Assembly: GCA_964347835.1 (NCBI GenBank)
Contig: CAYFZR010000066.1
Coordinates: 1 to 9,658, forward strand
Source of the DNA: CAYFZR01 sp964347835 [NCBI: uncultured archaeon]
GTDB taxonomy: Archaea; CAYFZR01
Length of the DNA: 9,658 nt
Direction of reading: 5' to 3'
Positions 6,060 to 9,658 of this stretch are shown here, piece after piece. The notes beneath the pieces are model-generated. The model searched no databases. It was given only the letters and a program-made list of their open reading frames with translations, and was not told the DNA's origin. The translations under genes were made by a program, and so were the position numbers. Every line of letters starts with the position of its first letter. Positions within the stretch are counted from its first letter, which is position 1.

Positions 6060-6851
6060 TTACTTCGGATTCAATGTACTAAGAGCAATGAGCGCGGCTC
6101 CGAGAGCGCCTACCAATTGAGAATCGAAGTTGTCAGGTATTTGAGTTGTTTTTAGATTTAAATAGTTTTCTAAAGACTTTTTAACTCCAGCGTTCTTTGC
6201 TACGCCTCCTGTAAGTAATAAGGGTTCTGATGCGCCAATATGCTTCGCTAAAGAGCCTATTCTCGAGGCCACGGCATAATGTAGACCTGCTACGATGTTT
6301 TCTGGGCTTTCTCCATCTGCTAGAAGAGATACGACCTCTGTTTGTGCAAAAACCGTACATGTGCTACTAATTTTGCATTCTTTGGTTGCATTCAAAGAAA
6401 CTTTGCCTAAATCTTTTATAGAAACGTTAAGAACGTACTCAGATATAAACTCTAAAAAACGACCCGTGCCCGCTGCACATTTATCGTTTATGATGAAGTC
6501 TATAACGCTACCATTTTCATCTATTTTGATAGCCTTGCTGTCCTGTCCTCCAATATCGATTACCGTACTAACATCAGGAATAAGATAGTGAGCGCCTTTT
6601 GCATGGCACGTTATCTCTGTCACAGTCTTGTTTGCAAAAGGCGCTGAAATCCTACCGTAACCAGTGGCTAAGATATAGTCTAGGTCATTTCTTTTATAAT
6701 TTGCATCTTCTAGAGCAAGATTTAAAGCCTTCTCTCCAGCAGATTTGGGATCTACTCCAGTTAATATAAGAGAATGCCCAATGACTCTATCGCTGAATAT
6801 TAGGGATTTTGCGGTTGTGGACCCAATATCAATTCCAGCAACCAGAGCCAT
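6060..6851 (-). CDS. ATP-dependent activator of component D, HgdC/BcrA/BadF family (263 aa)
   Basis: This is an ASKHA-fold ATPase that couples ATP hydrolysis to electron transfer into a D component. Phosphate-binding loops are DIGSTTAK (8-15) and DIGGQDSK (99-106), and the adenosine motif includes LLTGGVAKN (212-220). C125 in DKCAAGTGRF and C165 in ISSTCTVFAQTE correspond to the two cysteines per monomer that hold the [4Fe-4S] cluster between the two subunits of the homodimer. The single activator gene and length of about 260 residues favour the HgdC-type homodimer over the two-gene BcrA/BcrD form. The ATG at 6851 has AGGTGG about 6 bases upstream. It leads the operon of activator, 382-residue subunit and 417-residue subunit. 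The electron donor, probably a ferredoxin, is not encoded here. Confidence 0.92.
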   Translation of the reverse strand: MALVAGIDIGSTTAKSLIFSDRVIGHSLILTGVDPKSAGEKALNLALEDANYKRNDLDYILATGYGRISAPFANKTVTEITCHAKGAHYLIPDVSTVIDIGGQDSKAIKIDENGSVIDFIINDKCAAGTGRFLEFISEYVLNVSIKDLGKVSLNATKECKISSTCTVFAQTEVVSLLADGESPENIVAGLHYAVASRIGSLAKHIGASEPLLLTGGVAKNAGVKKSLENYLNLKTTQIPDNFDSQLVGALGAALIALSTLNPK

Positions 6852-6892
6852 GATTCCACCTATATGCCAATAACGAATAAATTATATAAAAT
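6852..6892 (-). promoter_or_regulatory. Promoter of the HGD-type operon
   Basis: On the minus strand a good archaeal TATA box, TTTATATAAT (6890-6881), lies about 30 bases before the ATG. Transcription starting about 25 bases downstream would give a leader of roughly 10 bases that still contains the AGGTGG ribosome site. Confidence 0.6.
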
Positions 6893-6928
6893 TTATGATT
6901 ATCGTTCATTAATATTCCCTTAAACTTT

Positions 6929-6945
6929 TGGTTAAAATATATTGA
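6929..6945 (+). promoter_or_regulatory. Candidate TATA box for the AIR-synthase-related gene
   Basis: GGTTAAAATATATT resembles a BRE/TATA element. A start near 6965 would leave a leader of about 55 bases that holds a ten-codon ORF directly before the main start. The box is not unique in this AT-rich gap. Confidence 0.35.
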
Positions 6946-6985
6946 AGACGAATCAATCAGAAAAATTCTTCTTTCAGTAGAGAAA

Positions 6986-7018
6986 ATGAATGTTGTAATA
7001 AGATTGAGAGTTGTTTAA
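6986..7018 (+). other. Ten-codon upstream ORF abutting the main start
   Basis: ATG at 6986 opens a ten-codon frame (MNVVIRLRVV) closed by TAA at 7016-7018, immediately followed by the ATG of the 451-residue gene in the same frame. It could be a leader or a chance ORF; no ribosome site is seen for either start. Confidence 0.2.
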
Positions 7019-8374
7019 ATGGATCTAGAAGGTGCCGTAAGAAGAAGATTGAGAAAAGGAAAACAAAAAGTAGAGATCCTAAACGATCTGGTCTCTTTAA
7101 TCTCACAAATTAAGGAGGAAGATAAATACATAGAAAGGTTTGCCAGCGCTATTATAGAAGAGGTTGAGGTTTCTGAGAGAGCATTTAAGACAGATGATGA
7201 ATTTCTGAGGGAGATATTTTCATTTCCTTTTTCAAAGGTTAAGATGGGAATTATGGGAGTTGGATCAAGAGGAGAAGGAGATTTTTTCGTCCATAGAAAG
7301 ATAGCAGAGATTATCGGAAAAAAAGAAGGCGTTTTGGTAGATCCTTTGGAGCAGGATGATGCAGGTGTTGTGGGAGATGATGGAAGATACATAGCGGTTT
7401 CCATAGATGGTACACATTCTAGGTTAAGCGAATTTCCTTTTCTAGCTGGTTTTCACGTTACAAGAGCCGCAATGAGAGATGTATTCGTCATGGGTGCCAA
7501 ACCAATAGCGTTACTAAGTGATATGCATTTATCAGATGATGGAGACGTCGGGAAGTTATTCGATTTTACAGCAGGCATATGCACGGTATCAGAACTAACT
7601 GATGTTCCACTAATAGCTGGTAGCACCCTTCGTGTGGGAGGAGACATGGTTATTGGAGACAGGATGGTATCCGCAGTTGGTGCCGTAGGATCTTTGGATC
7701 ATAGACCTACCGCGAGAAAGTATGCAGCGCCTAAAGATTTAATATTGATGACGGAGGGGGCAGGAGGAGGTACCATCACAACTACAGCAATATTCTCAGG
7801 ATACTTCGATGTTGTAAAGGAGACCTTGAATGTAGACTTTATAACAGCCTGTAACGCTTTATTTGGAGAAGGGCTTCAAAGAAAGATACATTCCATGGCT
7901 GATGTAACAAACGGTGGTATTAGAGGGGATGCAAACGAAATATCTAATACTGCAGGAGTAAGATTAGTATTTGAAGAAGAAAAAATAGCCGAAACTGTGA
8001 ACAAAATGGTTCATGGAATGCTAAAGGACTTAGATATAGATTATCTGGGTGTATCCTTAGATTCATTGCTAATAATTGCCGAAGAGGGCACTGCAAGCGA
8101 GGTAAAAAAAGTAGTTGAGAAATCTGGAGTTAACATCCATGAAGTCGGTTATGTGGAGGGTGGAGAAGGAGTAGTACTGATTAGAGACGGAAAAGTAGAA
8201 GAAATAAAACCTCTATTTAGAGAGTCGGCATATACAAAGGTCAAAAAAGTCGTAGATTTTAAACCTTCAGATTTAGACGATATGAAAAATAAAGTCTCAA
8301 ATGCTGTTGAAAAGGCAATCAGAAAAAAAGAAATGGTTATAAACCATATTGAAAAGAGATACCGAAAGTTTTAA
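7019..8374 (+). CDS. AIR-synthase-related ATP-binding protein, PurM/SelD/HypE/ThiL superfamily (451 aa)
   Basis: The protein has the two-domain PurM fold. The ATP/Mg-binding signs are a glycine-rich stretch GIMGVGSRGEGDFF (77-90), DDAGVV (113-118), SIDGTHSRL (128-136) and the helix TRAAMRDVFVMGAKPIAL (148-165). The C-terminal domain has GAGGGTITTT (247-256) and HSMADVTNGGIRGD (291-304), the family's D-V-T-x-G-G element. About 75 N-terminal residues are an extra, charged helical region not found in short PurM-type enzymes, and about 50 C-terminal residues are basic and helical. Relatives include HypE-related and selenophosphate-synthetase-related archaeal proteins and the methanogenesis-marker-2 group; I cannot choose between them. 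SelD's catalytic Cys/Sec near the N-terminus is not evident. It is divergent from the HGD-type operon, which hints at but does not prove a linked role. The start follows an in-frame TAA directly. Confidence 0.85.
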   Translation: MDLEGAVRRRLRKGKQKVEILNDLVSLISQIKEEDKYIERFASAIIEEVEVSERAFKTDDEFLREIFSFPFSKVKMGIMGVGSRGEGDFFVHRKIAEIIGKKEGVLVDPLEQDDAGVVGDDGRYIAVSIDGTHSRLSEFPFLAGFHVTRAAMRDVFVMGAKPIALLSDMHLSDDGDVGKLFDFTAGICTVSELTDVPLIAGSTLRVGGDMVIGDRMVSAVGAVGSLDHRPTARKYAAPKDLILMTEGAGGGTITTTAIFSGYFDVVKETLNVDFITACNALFGEGLQRKIHSMADVTNGGIRGDANEISNTAGVRLVFEEEKIAETVNKMVHGMLKDLDIDYLGVSLDSLLIIAEEGTASEVKKVVEKSGVNIHEVGYVEGGEGVVLIRDGKVEEIKPLFRESAYTKVKKVVDFKPSDLDDMKNKVSNAVEKAIRKKEMVINHIEKRYRKF

Positions 8375-8382
8375 TACTTACA

Positions 8383-8397
8383 GTCGGAGCGCTCGAC
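8383..8397 (+). other. Small hairpin after the AIR-synthase-related gene
   Basis: GTCGG (8383-8387) pairs with TCGAC-side bases (8393-8397) around AGCGC. It lies 8 bases past the stop codon and is GC-rich in an AT-rich gap, but has no T tract, so it is not a standard terminator. It may protect the message end or belong with the RNA candidate that follows. Confidence 0.3.
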
Positions 8398-8436
8398 GGA
8401 GAAAAAAGTATGAAATAAAAGATTGTTAAATAATAA

Positions 8437-8492
8437 GTGAGGACACCGAGTCGCCTAAGATCGGGGGGAGAGAAATAAGGTGGCGTCCTCAC
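8437..8492 (+). ncRNA. Candidate structured RNA (56-base GC-rich hairpin)
   Basis: A perfect 8-base stem, GTGAGGAC (8437-8444) with GTCCTCAC (8485-8492), encloses a second stem, GTCGCCT (8450-8456) with AGGTGGC (8478-8484), with two G-T pairs. The second stem is reached through a five-base one-sided bulge ACCGA. The apical loop of about 21 bases holds six G in a row (8463-8468). The segment is clearly GC-rich against AT-rich flanks, as structured RNAs usually are in AT-rich archaea. GAAATAAAAG at 8412-8421 sits about 25 bases upstream as a possible TATA box, and a T-rich tract follows. The end TCACA recalls an H/ACA box, but no pocket plus kink-turn is evident. No known family is recognised. 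The strand is set by the downstream T tract. Confidence 0.45.
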
Positions 8493-8506
8493 AGTTAATA
8501 TAACAG

Positions 8507-8530
8507 TTATTTTTTATTATTTTTTCTTTA
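8507..8530 (+). terminator. T-rich terminator
   Basis: TTATTTTTTATTATTTTTTC on the plus strand forms successive T6 tracts 15 bases after the 56-base hairpin. Archaeal intrinsic termination works at such tracts. It would end both the AIR-synthase-related message and the candidate RNA. Confidence 0.55.
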
Positions 8531-8600
8531 TATTGCCATAATGCGAGAAAAAACTCAAAAAAATTTTAAATATGCGAGTTTTCTGTCAGACGCTCGTCAT
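8514..8600. repeat. Direct repeat, copy A (T tract plus TATA-like box)
   Basis: This copy matches 9571-9658 at a constant offset of 1057 for the first part (31 of 37 positions identical, 8514-8550), with further shared blocks ATATGCG (8570-8576) and GTC(A/T)GAC (8585-8591). The shared plan is a T-rich tract, TAATGCGA, an A-rich stretch, a TATA-like box (TTTTAAATATG, 8564-8574) and then GTCNGAC. In this copy GAGAAAAAACTC and GAGTTTTCT form an imperfect inverted repeat around the box. It may act as a terminator-promoter module or mark the edge of an insertion. Confidence 0.65.
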
Positions 8601-8733
8601 AATCTTTCAAAATTTTTTTTGGAACAATTAGATCTAAATAATTCATTTAAATGTGATCTTTGACACCCCAAATAAAAAGTTGCTATTACGTTTCTCATGA
8701 TATTTTTATCAATAAGAGCATTAGATTTTGCTT

Positions 8734-9267
8734 TCATTTTTCCAAATCACTTACTCTAGATTCTAACTCTTTATGCCATTTTAAAAGGTTTTTGTCGTTG
8801 GATACAAGTATATGGAAGTTGGAATTTATGATTCTTTTTGTCCTTGCCCATGGTTTATCAAGGCAATATTCAGCTTTTCCAGTTTTTGGAGTGCCAGCAG
8901 CTTCTTCCTTTACTTGTCTTTGAACCTTTGGAGTGACCTGTTCGGCAAGCGGCTTGAGTTGAGTTAATTCTTCTTCTTTGTCCTGTCGCTGCACATGTGG
9001 CTCCGGAATGCGCATTACCTGTTCAGCTACCCTGTCCGCTTCTCGCCCATAAATATCCCCTGACTCACTGATTCTTAGCTTTTCCTGAATAAAACCGGAT
9101 TTGATTAACTTCTGAACTGCCTGATTGCCAATGGTTCTCTGAAGGAACAAGATGTCGTCAACAGGCGAATTCATTGAACGAGTAAAATCAGTTTTTTTCA
9201 TTTGAGAAACGGAATTCTTATTCTTCGCTTCAGATGATTTTGCAGATACCTTAGTTCTATCTAGCAT
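8734..9267 (-). CDS. DUF4157-type N-terminal segment with unrecognised short C-terminus (177 aa)
   Basis: The N-terminal half has the hallmarks of proteins carrying DUF4157: LQRTIGNQAVQKL (42-54), then GDIYGREADRVAEQVM (70-85), then repeats ending PEPHVQRQ (88-95) and VQRQ (115-118). In many bacteria and some archaea such N-termini mark cargo or toxins linked to extracellular contractile injection systems, with an HExxH metalloprotease-like domain following. Here that domain is missing: from about residue 122 the protein runs into a sequence I do not recognise, with KAEYCLDKPW (131-140) and LLKWHKELESRVSDLEK (161-177). It is either truncated by rearrangement or carries a different short cargo. 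The part at about 8930-9180 is richer in GC than the 3' part and than neighbouring genes. The ATG at 9267 has AAGGGGAT about 10 bases upstream. No injection-system structural genes are in view. Confidence 0.7.
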   Translation of the reverse strand: MLDRTKVSAKSSEAKNKNSVSQMKKTDFTRSMNSPVDDILFLQRTIGNQAVQKLIKSGFIQEKLRISESGDIYGREADRVAEQVMRIPEPHVQRQDKEEELTQLKPLAEQVTPKVQRQVKEEAAGTPKTGKAEYCLDKPWARTKRIINSNFHILVSNDKNLLKWHKELESRVSDLEK

Positions 9268-9570
9268 CTTTTAATTATCCCCTTAAAAATTGCAGTTTTC
9301 AGCTGGAATTAGGCCGATTCATTATCAGTACTTCATTGAATGTTCTATGACATCCTATTTTCCTTAACAGATGACAATTTTGATTGTTGTAATGACACAA
9401 TATTTAATTTGTGAATTAAAGTTCCAGAAAACTTATCTAGTAAACGAAGCCCTGAGAAAATTTCACACTCCATATATTCTGGCTCTAGATTACTGCTCAA
9501 GGTAATTTTTTGGGCACTACACAAAAACTGAATTATAGAACAATAATTCATGAAATTAAATTAAGTATGT
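9268..9570. other. Gap upstream of the DUF4157-type gene
   Basis: Apart from the doubtful 68-residue ORF I see no gene, RNA or clear minus-strand TATA box in this stretch. It is AT-rich and lies wholly between the two direct repeats. Confidence 0.4.
9345..9551 (-). CDS. Doubtful small ORF (68 aa)
   Basis: The predicted product shows no recognised motif, domain or membrane segment and there is no ribosome site before its ATG. The stretch EPEYMECEIFSGLRLLDKFS reads like ordinary protein, so it may be a relic of a larger gene or a small gene upstream of the DUF4157-type gene on the same strand. The evidence is the open frame alone. Confidence 0.2.
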   Translation of the reverse strand: MNYCSIIQFLCSAQKITLSSNLEPEYMECEIFSGLRLLDKFSGTLIHKLNIVSLQQSKLSSVKENRMS

Positions 9571-9658
9571 TTATTATTTTTCCTGTAAATTGCTCTAATG
9601 CGAAAAAAATTTAAAAAAAAAGGTTATATATGCGTGTATTGTCTGACATTATGCTTAT
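9571..9658. repeat. Direct repeat, copy B (T tract plus TATA-like box)
   Basis: This is the counterpart of 8514-8600, running to the window edge. It holds the T-rich tract, TAATGCGA (9596-9603), a TATA-like box GGTTATATATG (9622-9632) and GTCTGAC (9641-9647). A plus-strand transcript would begin near or beyond the end of the window, so what it drives cannot be seen. Confidence 0.6.

Noticed and set aside
3623-6851. Class I benzoyl-CoA reductase (BcrABCD)
   Set aside because: That enzyme needs two activator-type subunits (BcrA and BcrD); only one activator gene is present, and no aromatic pathway gene is in view.
7015-7404. Minus-strand ORF of 129 codons
   Set aside because: It is antisense to the start of the AIR-synthase-related gene, serine/proline-rich and without motifs.
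8437-8494. H/ACA guide RNA or archaeal SECIS element
   Set aside because: An ACA follows part of the stem, but there is no two-sided pseudouridylation pocket or kink-turn. The GAA/A internal loop of a SECIS is absent, and no in-frame TGA suggests a selenoprotein.
8481-8504. Seven-codon GTG mini-ORF within the RNA candidate, preceded by a G-rich stretch
   Set aside because: The G-rich loop resembles a ribosome site, but the frame is too short and lies inside the paired stem; chance is more likely.
8660-8923. Plus-strand ORF of 87 codons
   Set aside because: It overlaps the C-terminal part of the DUF4157-type gene in antisense and shows no ribosome site or motif.
8734-8930. Hidden HExxH domain in another frame downstream of the DUF4157-type N-terminus
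   Set aside because: Reading the minus-strand sequence after residue 120 I found no HELTH-like motif, so a simple frameshift in an otherwise complete gene is not supported.

Overview
The window looks archaeal, and most likely comes from an AT-rich euryarchaeote related to methanogens or anaerobic methane/alkane oxidisers. The signs are a tRNA without an encoded CCA, TATA-like boxes about 25-35 bases before starts, Shine-Dalgarno motifs of the GGTGAT/GGAGG kind beside apparently leaderless starts, a COG1340-type archaeal coiled-coil protein, a DUF22-like protein, and a DUF4157-type N-terminal segment of the kind seen in methanogenic archaea. The lineage is an inference; there is no taxonomic marker protein.

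Layout, left to right. Positions 43-142 hold a tRNA-Pro(TGG) on the minus strand with an oligo-T hairpin just beyond it. Positions 160-531 hold three tandem units of about 134 bases, each a series of hairpins whose arms differ between units while pairing is kept. Positions 534-2242 are a minus-strand operon of a soluble coiled-coil protein followed by two small proteins, each with one membrane helix and a coiled coil. A divergent promoter region leads right to a DUF22-like gene, which ends 3 bases from the convergent MinD/ParA ATPase (2726-3460) whose Walker A motif lacks the signature lysine. Two terminator-like hairpins follow. Positions 3623-6851 are a minus-strand three-gene operon: a BcrA/HgdC-type ATPase activator and two HgdA/B-type (2-hydroxyacyl-CoA dehydratase / benzoyl-CoA reductase family) component D subunits. 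Divergent from it is an AIR-synthase-related ATP-binding protein of 451 residues. Behind that lies a GC-rich 56-base hairpin, a candidate structured RNA, and a T-rich terminator.

The right end (8514-9658) looks like accessory DNA. Two diverged direct repeats 1057 bases apart, each with a T-rich tract and a TATA-like box, frame a gene for a DUF4157-type N-terminal segment. It lacks the usual HExxH domain and ends in an unrecognised short C-terminal part with different base composition.

How the genes may work together: in the HGD operon the activator would use ATP hydrolysis to inject one low-potential electron into the iron-sulphur cluster(s) of the two-subunit component D. The larger D subunit has more clustered cysteines than a single [4Fe-4S] site needs, so a double-cubane type centre is possible. 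The substrate cannot be read from the sequence. The most notable unexplained items are the hairpin array, the 56-base RNA candidate, the cysteine-rich D subunit and the mosaic DUF4157-type gene between direct repeats.
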